Shown in pieces: positions 1-7,533 of a DNA stretch of 38,469 bases. The stretch spans positions 1 through 38,469 of the forward strand of contig CAMKEH010000012.1 in the NCBI GenBank assembly GCA_946411515.1, in the 5' to 3' direction. The notes below the pieces were generated by a model. It ran no database searches. It was not told the DNA's origin and saw only the letters and a list, made by a program, of their open reading frames with translations. The translations under genes were made by a program, and so were the position numbers. The DNA is from an uncultured Clostridium sp. (lineage in GTDB: Bacteria > Bacillota > Clostridia > TANB77 > CAG-508). Positions within the stretch are counted from its first letter, which is position 1. Every line of letters begins with the position of its first letter.

Positions 1-43
1 ATTTGGTATTTCCTTTTTATTTTTTAGTGTGACATATCTATTG

Positions 44-79
44 TAAACTAATATTATCATATTTTAGTTTATATTTTTT
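44..79 (+). terminator. weak AT-rich hairpin with T tract
   Basis: An 8-bp perfect inverted repeat (TAAACTAA at 44-51, TTAGTTTA at 64-71) is followed on the plus strand by a T-rich run to 79. It would end a gene lying before the window and overlaps the 3' end of the leftward gene at 69. The stem has only two G/C pairs, so this is weak. Confidence 0.3.
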
Positions 80-536
80 CTCCTTTTGTATTTAATATTT
101 CGTAATAATTTTTTACTACTTTATCTATTTTGTCTGATATTTCTTCGAAATCATAGCAATCTATTATTTGAATTTTATTATCATTAATTAAATATTTTTC
201 TAAATTTTTATTTGTGTCTTCTATATATTTTTCTCTTCCTTTTATAAAAATTATTACATCTTCTTTATTTTTTATATTTTCATTTATTTCTTCTAGTTTA
301 TTTATATTATCATTATTCCAATTTAAATTTAATATTTTATTTTTCTTTTCCTCTTTTAAATTTATATTTGATATTAATTTATTTACTGTATCTTCTAAAT
401 TATTTTCTGTTAAGATAAATATTTTTTTATTTTGTTCTATGTTTTTATCAATATAAGGTAAACTTATCATTTCAAAATGATAATCACTTGTATAAAAAGT
501 GCATAATTTTTCTTTTGTTTTTTGGTTTGAATTCAT
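69..536 (-). CDS. small MEDS-like domain protein of unknown function
   Basis: This encodes 155 residues with no signal peptide or membrane segment. The N-terminal part (about 10-50: LCTFYTSDYHFEMISLPYI, then a KKIFILTENN stretch) resembles the start of MEDS/DcmR-type sensory domains, which are P-loop-like folds without a clear Walker A. The remainder is Lys/Glu/Asn-rich with alternating beta and alpha character. It is transcribed alone, divergently from spoIIR, from a strong promoter (608-636) whose -10 lies in a perfect palindrome, so repressor control is likely. The ATG at 536 has a modest GAAGGGA-type ribosome site. The family assignment is tentative; a cytosolic sensory or sporulation-linked protein is one possibility. 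Confidence 0.6.
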   Translation of the reverse strand: MNSNQKTKEKLCTFYTSDYHFEMISLPYIDKNIEQNKKIFILTENNLEDTVNKLISNINLKEEKKNKILNLNWNNDNINKLEEINENIKNKEDVIIFIKGREKYIEDTNKNLEKYLINDNKIQIIDCYDFEEISDKIDKVVKNYYEILNTKGEKI

Positions 537-601
537 TTAATTTCATTCCCTTCAAATTTATTAAATCATACGGATTCTCGAATTTGCCTTCTATTATCGA
601 C

Positions 602-636
602 TGGTAAATTTTACCATTTCTTTACAAATATGTCAA
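602..636 (-). promoter_or_regulatory. sigma-A promoter with palindromic operator for the MEDS-like gene
   Basis: Read on the minus strand: TTGACA (636-631), a 17-base spacer ending in TGG (extended -10), then TAAAAT (613-608). The -10 is embedded in the perfect palindrome TGGTAAA-T-TTTACCA (602-616), a typical operator placement for a dimeric repressor. Confidence 0.7.
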
Positions 637-676
637 TAATATTTCAAATAAAATTCATCGACATTTTTCGTGATTT

Positions 677-706
677 GTATAAATTCTTTCAAAATTGGTA
701 ATAATT
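677..706 (+). promoter_or_regulatory. sigma-F/G-type forespore promoter upstream of spoIIR
   Basis: GTATA (677-681), a 15-base spacer, then GGTAATAATT (697-706). This agrees with the sigma-F consensus GYRTA / GGNRANAHTR at every fixed position but the last. It lies about 45 bases before the spoIIR start. In Bacillus subtilis spoIIR is transcribed by sigma-F, so both position and sequence fit. Confidence 0.65.
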
Positions 707-750
707 AAATCAAAGAATATTTTAGTAAAAAAGTTTTTTGGAGGTAACTT

Positions 751-1416
751 ATGAAAAAAATATTAAATTTATTTAAAAATCCCAAAGTAAAAATGATAAT
801 AATTCTTTCTTTTTTACTTTTTATATATACTTCTATTTGTGCTTTATCCTATGCATCAAATATTTCTAACAACATTTCTAATACAGTTTTTAGATTACAT
901 GTTATAGCAAATAGTGATAGTAAAGAAGATCAAGATTTAAAATATAAGGTTCGCGATGATTTAATTAAGTATATGAATACTATTTGTAAAGATTGTAAGT
1001 CAAAAGAAGAAGCAATTGAATTAGTAACTCTTTATAAAGATACTTTTAAGCAAATTGCCTTAAAAAGAATAACAGATGAAGGTTTTAATTATAACGTTAA
1101 TATAGAAATTGGAAATTTTGATTTTCCAACTAAAAATTATGGTGATATTTCTCTACCTGCAGGTTTTTATGATGCATTAAAAGTGGAAATTGGAGATGCT
1201 AAAGGCCAAAATTGGTGGTGCGTAATGTTTCCTCCTCTTTGTTTTGTAGATATATCTTCAGGGATTGTTCCTGAAGAGTCAAAAAAATATTTAAAAAATA
1301 ATATGTCTGAAGAAGAATTTGCATTAGTTTCCGACAATTCTGACTCAAGTATTAAATTTAAATTTAAATTATTAGAATTCTTTAACCAGAATGGTTTAAC
1401 CACAGCAAAAAAATAG
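751..1416 (+). CDS. spoIIR: stage II sporulation protein R
   Basis: SpoIIR is the forespore-made signalling protein that is secreted into the intermembrane space and triggers SpoIIGA to process pro-sigma-E in the mother cell. The 221 residues start with a basic tip and one hydrophobic segment (about 15-33, signal anchor). They carry the family hallmarks FRLHVIANSDS near residue 47 and the WWCVMFPPLCFVD block near residue 154. Length is normal for the family. The ATG has a strong GGAGGT site ending 6 bases before it. A sigma-F-like promoter lies upstream and a terminator follows at 1453, so the gene is probably monocistronic. The identification is secure. Confidence 0.95.
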   Translation: MKKILNLFKNPKVKMIIILSFLLFIYTSICALSYASNISNNISNTVFRLHVIANSDSKEDQDLKYKVRDDLIKYMNTICKDCKSKEEAIELVTLYKDTFKQIALKRITDEGFNYNVNIEIGNFDFPTKNYGDISLPAGFYDALKVEIGDAKGQNWWCVMFPPLCFVDISSGIVPEESKKYLKNNMSEEEFALVSDNSDSSIKFKFKLLEFFNQNGLTTAKK

Positions 1417-1452
1417 TTGCAATAGTTTAAACTTTATGTTATATTAATTATT

Positions 1453-1482
1453 AATAGAGTGTATTTACACTCTATTTTATTT
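1453..1482 (+). terminator. intrinsic terminator after spoIIR
   Basis: Stem AATAGAGTGTA (1453-1463) pairs with TACACTCTATT (1466-1476) and is followed by a T-rich tail. It separates spoIIR from murA. Confidence 0.8.
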
Positions 1483-1532
1483 TGAAAATAGAGTTAAATT
1501 AAATTTAAACTATATTTATGGGGGTAATTTAT

Positions 1533-2792
1533 TTGGAAAAATTAGTAGTTACAGGACCAACTCCTTTAAAAGGTGAAGTAGTAATAAATGGTGCAAAAAA
1601 TGCAGCGGTAGCAATTCTACCTGCAACCCTTTTAATAGATGGTATATGTACAATTGAAAACTTACCTAATATAAGTGATATAAAAATATCTTGTGAAATA
1701 TTAGAAAAATTAGGAGCAAAAATAACTTGGAACAATAAAAATAGTATTACTATTGATACAACTAATATTACAACTACAAAAGCTCCTTTAGACTTAACTA
1801 GTAAATTTAGAGCATCTTACTACATAATAGGAGCTATGCTTGGAAGAATGGGTGAAATAGAAGTTGGTATGCCTGGTGGTTGTAAATTAGGAGCAAGACC
1901 TATTGATCAACATATAAAAGGCTTTGAATCACTAGGAGCAAATGTTACAGTTGAAAAAGGCACTATTTATGCAAAATGCAAAAAATTAAAAGGATCTCCT
2001 ATTTATATGGATATTGTGTCTGTTGGAGCGACAATTAATGTAATGCTTGCAAGCGTTTTAGCAAAAGGAACTACAATTATTGATAATGCTGCAAAAGAGC
2101 CTCACATTGTTGATGTTGCAAACTTTTTAAATACAATGGGAGCAGATATCAGAGGGGCTGGAACAGATGTAATTAAGATAAATGGTGTAGAAAAATTATC
2201 TGGAAATGCTACATATTCTGTTGTTCCTGATCAAATTGAAGCAGGTACATTTATGCTTGCAGGTATTGCTACCCGTGGAGATATAACTTTAAAAAATTGT
2301 ATCCCTGAACATTTAGATTCAATTACAGCAAAAATTATTGAAGTTGGAGGAAATGTAGCGTGCACAGGTGATGCAATAAGAGTTTGGTGCACTAAAAGAC
2401 CAAATAAAGCAAATATTAAAACTTTACCTCATCCTGGATTTCCTACAGATTTACAACCTCAAATGGGAGTTGTATTATCTTTGGCAAATGGAACTAGTAC
2501 AATAACAGAAAGTATTTGGGATTCTAGATTCCAATATACTGCTGAATTAAATAAAATGGGAGCTCAAATTACGGCTCAAGGCCAAAAAGCTTTTTTTGAA
2601 GGTGTAAAAAAATTATATGGTGCTCCTGTATATTCTACAGATTTAAGAGCAGGTGCTGCACTTGTAATAGCAGGAACTGCTGCTGAAGGAACAACTGAAA
2701 TATACAATTTAGAACATATCGATAGAGGATATGAAAATATTGAAGAAAAGTTCAGAAAACTTGGAGCAAAAATTGAAAGAATAAATGAATAG
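1533..2792 (+). CDS. murA: UDP-N-acetylglucosamine 1-carboxyvinyltransferase
   Basis: MurA transfers enolpyruvate from phosphoenolpyruvate to UDP-GlcNAc, the first committed step of peptidoglycan synthesis, in the cytosol. I place the start at TTG 1533. The ATG at 1518 overlaps the GGGGGT ribosome site (1520-1525), which is ideally spaced for TTG, and the protein then begins MEKLVVTGPTPLKGEV as MurA proteins usually do. With this start the substrate-binding Lys-Asn pair falls at residues 22-23 (NGAKNA), and the catalytic, fosfomycin-reactive cysteine is C117 in GGCKLGARPID. The length of 419 residues is normal. It probably forms a transcript with the downstream metallo-hydrolase gene (30-base gap). 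Confidence 0.95.
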   Translation: MEKLVVTGPTPLKGEVVINGAKNAAVAILPATLLIDGICTIENLPNISDIKISCEILEKLGAKITWNNKNSITIDTTNITTTKAPLDLTSKFRASYYIIGAMLGRMGEIEVGMPGGCKLGARPIDQHIKGFESLGANVTVEKGTIYAKCKKLKGSPIYMDIVSVGATINVMLASVLAKGTTIIDNAAKEPHIVDVANFLNTMGADIRGAGTDVIKINGVEKLSGNATYSVVPDQIEAGTFMLAGIATRGDITLKNCIPEHLDSITAKIIEVGGNVACTGDAIRVWCTKRPNKANIKTLPHPGFPTDLQPQMGVVLSLANGTSTITESIWDSRFQYTAELNKMGAQITAQGQKAFFEGVKKLYGAPVYSTDLRAGAALVIAGTAAEGTTEIYNLEHIDRGYENIEEKFRKLGAKIERINE

Positions 2793-2822
2793 AAATTAGA
2801 ACCAAAGAAAGAAGAAAAAATT

Positions 2823-3611
2823 ATGCTAAATTTTTGTAGTTTATATAGTGGAAGTAGTGGGAATAGTCTTTTTGTTGAAACTGAAAATATAAAATTATTA
2901 GTTGATGCTGGTGTCAGCTGTAAGAAAATTGAAAATGCGCTGCAAGATATAAATATTGATCCATCTTCTATTGATGGAATTTTGGTAACACATGAACACA
3001 CTGATCACATTCAAGGATTAGGTACTTTATCTAAAAAATTTGATTTACCTGTATTTGTAAATCAAAAAACATTAGATGCCATGCCTAAACAAAGAGATAA
3101 AATGTCAAGTAAAAATATTAAAATATTTAATATAAATGAGAATTTTGAAATTGGGGATTTAAAAATTCACCCTTTTTCTATTCCTCACGATGCTGCAGAT
3201 CCATGTGGATTTAATATTTTGAGTGATAATAAAAAATTGAGTATTGCAACAGATATTGGTCATATGACAAATGATATATTAAAAAACCTAGAAGAAAGTT
3301 TATTTATTATGTTAGAATCAAATTATGATCCAGAAGTTCTTAAAGCTTCTCCATATCCTTTCTCATTAAAATCTAGAATAGCTGGTCCTACAGGTCACTT
3401 ACCAAATGAAATAGCCGGAAAAACTATTTCACATTTATTAAAATCAGGATTAAAAACAGCAATGTTAGGTCATTTAAGTAAAGAAAGTAATTTCCCAGAG
3501 CTTGCTTATCAGACAGTTATAGATGAACTAATATCAAATAATTATGATGAAAATAGTTTATCAATTAGTGTTGCATCAAGAGATGCTCATAGTAAATTAA
3601 TCAAATTATAA
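2823..3611 (+). CDS. walJ: metallo-beta-lactamase fold hydrolase, WalJ/YycJ type
   Basis: This is a 262-residue cytosolic metallo-hydrolase. The metal-binding motif is HEHTDH (H57, H59, D61, H62), with the further conserved ATDIGH and LGHLSKESN segments. The opening FCSLYSGSSGNSLFVE is characteristic of the YycJ/WalJ branch. These are thought to be single-strand DNA 5' exonucleases that help coordinate replication and cell division; that role comes from homologues. In Bacillus yycJ lies close to rlmH, and the two are adjacent here, but the WalRK and HtrA genes are absent from this locus. A terminator follows at 3614. The symbol is given by similarity. Confidence 0.85.
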   Translation: MLNFCSLYSGSSGNSLFVETENIKLLVDAGVSCKKIENALQDINIDPSSIDGILVTHEHTDHIQGLGTLSKKFDLPVFVNQKTLDAMPKQRDKMSSKNIKIFNINENFEIGDLKIHPFSIPHDAADPCGFNILSDNKKLSIATDIGHMTNDILKNLEESLFIMLESNYDPEVLKASPYPFSLKSRIAGPTGHLPNEIAGKTISHLLKSGLKTAMLGHLSKESNFPELAYQTVIDELISNNYDENSLSISVASRDAHSKLIKL

Positions 3612-3613
3612 TT

Positions 3614-3644
3614 CCAATTTAGTTTTTTACTAGATTGGTTTTTT
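3614..3644 (+). terminator. intrinsic terminator between walJ and rlmH
   Basis: Stem CCAATTTAGT (3614-3623), loop TTTTT, stem ACTAGATTGG (3629-3638, one G-U pair), then six T. The rlmH ribosome site (AAAAGGAGG, 3645-3653) begins directly after the T tract, so rlmH depends on read-through or on an internal promoter. Confidence 0.75.
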
Positions 3645-3657
3645 AAAAGGAGGATAT

Positions 3658-4137
3658 ATGTTAAATATTAATATCATTTGTATTGGAAAAATTAAAGAAA
3701 AATATTTAAAAGATGCTATAGATGAATATAGTAAAAGATTATCAAAATATTGCAAACTTTTTATTACTGAACTTCCTGATGAAAAAATTCCTGATAAATT
3801 ATATCCTAGCTTAGAGCAAGCAATAAAAGAAAAAGAATGCAATAATATTATAAATCATATAAAAAAAGATTCTTTTATAATTGCTCTTGATCTAAAAGGT
3901 AAAGAGTTTACTTCTGAAGATTTTTCTAAAAAAATAGAAGATATTTCGATGCAAAATAGTAATGTTACTTTTATAATTGGCGGTTCATTGGGCTTAACAA
4001 ATGATTTATTAAATTTATGCAACTTAAAAATATGTTTTTCAAAAATGACTTTTCCTCACCAATTAATAAGAGTATTCTTATTAGAACAAATATTTAGAGC
4101 TTTTAAAATACAAAATAATGAAACTTATCATAGATAA
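3658..4137 (+). CDS. rlmH: 23S rRNA (pseudouridine1915-N3)-methyltransferase RlmH
   Basis: RlmH is a SPOUT-class S-adenosylmethionine methyltransferase that modifies pseudouridine 1915 in helix 69 of 23S rRNA on assembled 70S ribosomes. The 159 residues match the usual length. They show the start MLNINIICIGKIKEKYL, the cofactor-knot segment FIIGGSLGL, and the C-terminal block KMTFPHQLIRVFLLEQIFRA ending in ETYHR, which is highly conserved in the family. AAGGAGG lies 5 bases before the ATG. The stop codon lies inside the following terminator hairpin. Confidence 0.95.
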   Translation: MLNINIICIGKIKEKYLKDAIDEYSKRLSKYCKLFITELPDEKIPDKLYPSLEQAIKEKECNNIINHIKKDSFIIALDLKGKEFTSEDFSKKIEDISMQNSNVTFIIGGSLGLTNDLLNLCNLKICFSKMTFPHQLIRVFLLEQIFRAFKIQNNETYHR

Positions 4138-4158
4138 TTGATAAGTTTTATTTTTTTA
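4122..4158 (+). terminator. intrinsic terminator overlapping the end of rlmH
   Basis: AACTTATCA (4122-4130) pairs with TGATAAGTT (4139-4147), followed by TTATTTTTTT. The rlmH stop codon (4135-4137) lies in the loop. The leftward small gene ends at 4148, immediately beside the hairpin. Confidence 0.8.
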
Positions 4159-4261
4159 TATCTATTTTTTCTATTTCTTTTAATAATTTGCTTGATAATA
4201 TTTCAATTACAATTTTTCTGACTAAAATAAAAACTAAAATAAATAATATGATTTCCATCAT
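4148..4261 (-). CDS. very small membrane peptide (37 residues)
   Basis: The reading frame begins MMEIILFILVFILVRKIVIE and ends in a Lys/Glu-rich tail (KEIEKIDIKK). It holds one hydrophobic span (about 4-14) followed by a positively charged cytosolic-type stretch. The ATG codons at 4261 and 4258 are consecutive; an AAAGG site lies about 10 bases upstream. A perfect consensus sigma-A promoter (4296-4324) sits directly before it, which is the best argument that it is real. No family is recognised. It could be a stress or sporulation-linked small membrane protein, or a short leader on an RNA. Confidence 0.55.
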   Translation of the reverse strand: MMEIILFILVFILVRKIVIEILSSKLLKEIEKIDIKK

Positions 4262-4295
4262 TGGTAAAAACCTTTCTTTGACAAAATTTTCTCAT

Positions 4296-4324
4296 ATTAT
4301 ATATTGATTGTAAATATTTGTCAA
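4296..4324 (-). promoter_or_regulatory. consensus sigma-A promoter
   Basis: On the minus strand, TTGACA (4324-4319), exactly 17 bases, then TATAAT (4301-4296). Both hexamers and the spacing match the consensus perfectly. It starts transcription just after the spmB stop codon, toward the 37-residue peptide. Confidence 0.85.
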
Positions 4325-4328
4325 TAAA

Positions 4329-4856
4329 TCAGAAAATAAATTTATAAACTAATACACTTGTAATTATTCCTACTACATCAGCACATAGAGCTGCAAGTAG
4401 TATATATCTTGTTTTTTTTACTTTTATACAGCTTGTATAAATTGCAATTGTATAAATAGTAGTTTCTGTTGAACCCATAATTGTAGAAGCCATTTTTCCT
4501 ATAGAGCTATCTACTCCAAAATTTTTCATAATATCTGTGGCAACTGCAATAGAGCTACTTCCCGAAATAGGTCTTAGAATAGCAAGTGGCATTAATTCAC
4601 TTGGAAAATGTATAAAATTAAGAAAAGGATTTACAATATGAATTATCATATCTAAAATTCCAGAACTTCTTAAAGCTCCAATTGCAACAAATAGTCCAAT
4701 TAATGTCGGAAATATTTTAAATGTAGTTTCAATTCCTTCTTTTGCTCCATCTAGAAATACATCAAATACATTTTTTCTTTCTTTTACTCCATAAGTGACA
4801 ATTAGCAAAATAATTAATGGCATTGCTAAATTAGAAATAAAACTAATTATCTTCAT
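4329..4856 (-). CDS. spmB: spore maturation protein B
   Basis: SpmB is a polytopic membrane protein which, with SpmA, is needed for full dehydration of the spore core; the molecular activity is unknown. The 175 residues contain four to five hydrophobic segments and the family block LMPLAILRPISGSSSIAVATDIMKNFG, followed by GKMASTIMGSTETTIYTIA, which is diagnostic of the nucleoside-recognition (Gate) fold shared by SpmA and SpmB. The start ATG overlaps the spmA stop codon (ATGA), so the two are translationally coupled. Length is normal. Confidence 0.93.
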   Translation of the reverse strand: MKIISFISNLAMPLIILLIVTYGVKERKNVFDVFLDGAKEGIETTFKIFPTLIGLFVAIGALRSSGILDMIIHIVNPFLNFIHFPSELMPLAILRPISGSSSIAVATDIMKNFGVDSSIGKMASTIMGSTETTIYTIAIYTSCIKVKKTRYILLAALCADVVGIITSVLVYKFIF

Positions 4857-5461
4857 TTTGTAACTCCCCTATTAGTAATTTTAATAAGAATTTTAGTTAC
4901 TATCACTCCTGTTATAGCAGCAAAAATAGTAGCTATCCAAACAGGAAAAACAATTTCTGTTGGATTACTAGAATCTAAAGAATTCCTAATAGCAATAACA
5001 GTTGTAGGTATTATCTGAATAGAAGCCGTATTTATAACAATGAACATCATCATTGAATCTGTTAATTTTTCTTTATCTTTATTTTCTTTTTGCATAGAAT
5101 TCATTGCTTTTAATCCCAATGGTGTTGATGCATTTCCTAATCCTAAAATATTTGCAACCATATTCATAGATATTTCTTTTTGTATTTTTAAATTATTTTT
5201 TAATTCTGGAAATAAAAATTTTATTATTGGTTTCAAAAAATCGCTTATAGTATCTATTAATTTTGTACTACTAGCAATGTTCATTATTCCATTCCAAAGG
5301 CAAATTGTTCCTAATAAATTTATTGATAATTCAATTGCATCTGTAGTACTTCTAAAAATAGATGAATTCAAATTTTCTAAATTACCAGAAAATATAGCAA
5401 AAGAAAATGATATTATTATAAAAACTGGCCAAACTATATTTAACAAACTAATCACCAACAC
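4853..5461 (-). CDS. spmA: spore maturation protein A
   Basis: SpmA is the partner of SpmB in spore core dehydration. The 202 residues have multiple hydrophobic segments and the Gate-domain motifs LGTICLWNGIMNIA and NMVANILGLGNASTPLGLKAM, typical of SpmA. The start is a GTG at 5461; an in-frame TAG a few codons upstream rules out a longer protein. No clear Shine-Dalgarno precedes it, so the exact start is less certain. On the minus strand CATATAAT (5531-5524) resembles a sigma-E -10 and overlaps the -10 of the divergent abrB-type gene. Confidence 0.92.
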   Translation of the reverse strand: MLVISLLNIVWPVFIIISFSFAIFSGNLENLNSSIFRSTTDAIELSINLLGTICLWNGIMNIASSTKLIDTISDFLKPIIKFLFPELKNNLKIQKEISMNMVANILGLGNASTPLGLKAMNSMQKENKDKEKLTDSMMMFIVINTASIQIIPTTVIAIRNSLDSSNPTEIVFPVWIATIFAAITGVIVTKILIKITNRGVTK

Positions 5462-5499
5462 AATTTTATTCTAGATATTAAATTTTATTACAATTATAA

Positions 5500-5528
5500 T
5501 TGACCTGTATTTTAAAATGTGATATTAT
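5500..5528 (+). promoter_or_regulatory. sigma-A promoter of the abrB-type gene
   Basis: TTGACC (5500-5505), 17 bases, TATTAT (5523-5528). It lies 47 bases before the start codon, with the strong ribosome site AAGGGGGAAAG between. Confidence 0.75.
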
Positions 5529-5575
5529 ATGTCTATAGATAGGATTGAATTATAACTTTTAAGGGGGAAAGAATT

Positions 5576-5830
5576 ATGAAATCAACTGGAATAGTAAGAA
5601 GAATGGATGAACTTGGAAGAGTTGTTATTCCAATAGAAATAAGAAATCAATTTAATATAGTAGAAAAAGATCCAATAGAAATATTTGTGGATGGTTCTTC
5701 TATTGTACTAAAAAAATTTGAACCAAATTGTATCTTCTGCGGAGGTACTAAAAATTTAATAGAATACAAGAATAAATTAATTTGTGAAAATTGTTCAAAA
5801 AAAATTAGCGATTCAATGCCAAGTAAATAG
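5576..5830 (+). CDS. abrB: AbrB-family transition-state regulator with C-terminal zinc ribbon
   Basis: The first 50 residues form a SpoVT-AbrB DNA-binding domain (MKSTGIVRRMDELGRVVIPI at 1-20, then EIRNQFNI), nearly the signature of Bacillus AbrB, a swapped-hairpin dimer that represses post-exponential genes. The C-terminus differs from Bacillus AbrB: two CxxC pairs (C52/C55 and C70/C73) form a probable zinc ribbon, as seen in several clostridial AbrB paralogues. It has its own promoter and a terminator at 5833, so it is monocistronic. It is divergent from spmA and convergent with rsmI. The symbol reflects family membership; clostridia often have several paralogues. Confidence 0.88.
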   Translation: MKSTGIVRRMDELGRVVIPIEIRNQFNIVEKDPIEIFVDGSSIVLKKFEPNCIFCGGTKNLIEYKNKLICENCSKKISDSMPSK

Positions 5831-5832
5831 TT

Positions 5833-5862
5833 AAAATCCCCTATATAAAGGGGATTTTATTT
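5833..5862. terminator. bidirectional terminator between abrB and rsmI
   Basis: AAAATCCCC (5833-5841), an 8-base loop, GGGGATTTT (5850-5858), T-rich on the plus strand and flanked by A on the left, so it can serve both converging genes. Confidence 0.85.
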
Positions 5863-6692
5863 TAATCTATAAACTTTTTATAAATTTCATTTTTATTTAC
5901 ATTTCTATCTTTTGCAATTTTCTTAATTATTTCTTTTTTTTCTAATCCTTGATTTTCATAAAATTTGTAGTGTTCTTCCAATGATAAATTATTTAAATCG
6001 TTTTCTTTTTCAATATTATTTTTTTCTATAATTATTATCATTTCACCTTTTAAATTATCTACTAATTCTAATAATTCTTTTACACTTCCTCTAATGTATT
6101 CTTCATGAATTTTTGTTATTTCTCTTGCTAAAACTATTTTTCTTTCATCCAATATTTCATTTAAATCATTTAATGTGGTTTTTAATTTATGTGGTGCTTC
6201 ATATAAAATAATTGTTTTATTTGAATTTTTTATTTCTTCTAGTTTAATTTTTCTTGTTTTTTTATTTAATGGTAAAAATCCAAAAAAAGTGAATTCACTA
6301 GTATCTATTCCTGAAACAATTAATGCATTTATCATTGCACAAGCTCCTGGAATTGGAACTATCTTTATATTTTCTTCTATACATTTTTTAATTATTTCTT
6401 CTCCTGGATCACAAATACCAGGCGTTCCTGCATCTGAAACTAATGCAATATTTTTTCCTTCTTTTAGTTCTTTTATTAAAGTATCTACTCTTACTTCTTC
6501 ATTATGCCTGTGATAACTAATCATAGGCTTAGATATATTTAAATGATTTAATAACTTCAAAGTATGTCTAGTATCTTCGGCTGCTATTAAATCCGCTTCC
6601 TTTAATATTCTTATAGCTCTCAATGTTATATCTTCCAAGTTACCAATAGGTGTTGCAACTATATATAATATTCCCTTTTCATTTTCTTCCAT
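5862..6692 (-). CDS. rsmI: 16S rRNA (cytidine1402-2'-O)-methyltransferase RsmI
   Basis: RsmI uses S-adenosylmethionine to methylate the 2'-O of C1402 in the 16S decoding centre. The 276 residues contain the tetrapyrrole-methylase-like motifs YIVATPIGNLEDITLRAI (near 10), AAEDTRHTLKLL, VSDAGTPGICDPG and PIPGACAMINALIVSG, in the right order. It lies 11 bases after the yabB-type gene, forming a two-gene operon. The yabB-rsmI pair facing abrB resembles the Bacillus yabB-yabC-abrB region. Its C-terminal region (after about 220) is Asn/Lys/Glu-rich and contains the usual HTH-like tail. Confidence 0.95.
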   Translation of the reverse strand: MEENEKGILYIVATPIGNLEDITLRAIRILKEADLIAAEDTRHTLKLLNHLNISKPMISYHRHNEEVRVDTLIKELKEGKNIALVSDAGTPGICDPGEEIIKKCIEENIKIVPIPGACAMINALIVSGIDTSEFTFFGFLPLNKKTRKIKLEEIKNSNKTIILYEAPHKLKTTLNDLNEILDERKIVLAREITKIHEEYIRGSVKELLELVDNLKGEMIIIIEKNNIEKENDLNNLSLEEHYKFYENQGLEKKEIIKKIAKDRNVNKNEIYKKFID

Positions 6693-6703
6693 ATGCTTAT
6701 CTC

Positions 6704-7447
6704 CTATATTTTATTATAAATTTTTAAAATTTCATTTGTATAATTTCCATCTTTATCATAGATATATAAATTTTTTTCTACTTTTAAAAATGGTCTTGCA
6801 TTCTTTATTCCTTTTATCAAAACTAATTTAGGTTCTTTATATTCATTTGAATACACCATTCTTAGCACTTTTGGTTCTATTTTATTTTGTCTCATTAAAC
6901 TTAAAATATCTACCAATCTTTCTGGCCTATGAACCATATAGAATTCGCCTTTATCTTTTAATAGATCTTTAGCTACCTTTATAAAATCTTCTAAATTAGC
7001 AGTTATTTCATGTCTAGAAATTATTTTTTTAGTGTTTTCATTTATTACTCCTGTGTTTTTCTTTTTATATGGTGGATTAGAAACAATAACATCAAAACTT
7101 TGATTTTTAAAAATATTTTTTAAATTTAAAATATTTTCATTTACAACTTCAAATTTATCTTCTAAATTATTTAATTTACTACTTCTTTTTGCCATGTCCG
7201 CAACTTCTTCTTGTATTTCTACCCCTATTACTTTTTCCAAATCTGTTTTACCACATAAAAGAATTGGAATAATTCCTGTTCCTGTTCCTAAATCTATTAC
7301 TTTTGTTCCTTTTTTTATGCCTTTTGCAAAATCAGATAAAAGAACACTATCTATCCCAAAGCAAAACCCTTCTTCATCTTGTATTATTTTTAAACCTTTA
7401 TATTCTAAATCATCTATTCTTTCATTTTCTTTTAATTCTATTTTCAT
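6704..7447 (-). CDS. tRNA1(Val) (adenine37-N6)-methyltransferase-like protein, YabB/TrmN6 family
   Basis: This is a 247-residue Rossmann-fold methyltransferase. Motif I is VIDLGTGTGIIPILL (about 45-60), the acidic cofactor residue lies in VIGVEIQEEVA, and motif IV is NPPYKK, which marks N6-adenine or related amino-group methylation. The family modifies adenine in the tRNA anticodon loop in Escherichia coli (TrmN6/YfiC); the Bacillus YabB substrate is less certain. It is first in the operon with rsmI. The ATG at 7447 follows a TAGAGGAAAAT ribosome site. Confidence 0.88.
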   Translation of the reverse strand: MKIELKENERIDDLEYKGLKIIQDEEGFCFGIDSVLLSDFAKGIKKGTKVIDLGTGTGIIPILLCGKTDLEKVIGVEIQEEVADMAKRSSKLNNLEDKFEVVNENILNLKNIFKNQSFDVIVSNPPYKKKNTGVINENTKKIISRHEITANLEDFIKVAKDLLKDKGEFYMVHRPERLVDILSLMRQNKIEPKVLRMVYSNEYKEPKLVLIKGIKNARPFLKVEKNLYIYDKDGNYTNEILKIYNKI

Positions 7448-7533
7448 ATTTTCCTCTACAAAATTTAAACATTTTTTATTGCTTTACATATTATATAATA
7501 AATTTACTAAAAAAGCAAAATAGAGGTGTTATT

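Noticed and set aside
1518-1532. ATG at 1518 as the murA start
   Set aside because: Its own codons form the ribosome site for TTG 1533, nothing upstream resembles a ribosome site, and the family N-terminus begins at the TTG.
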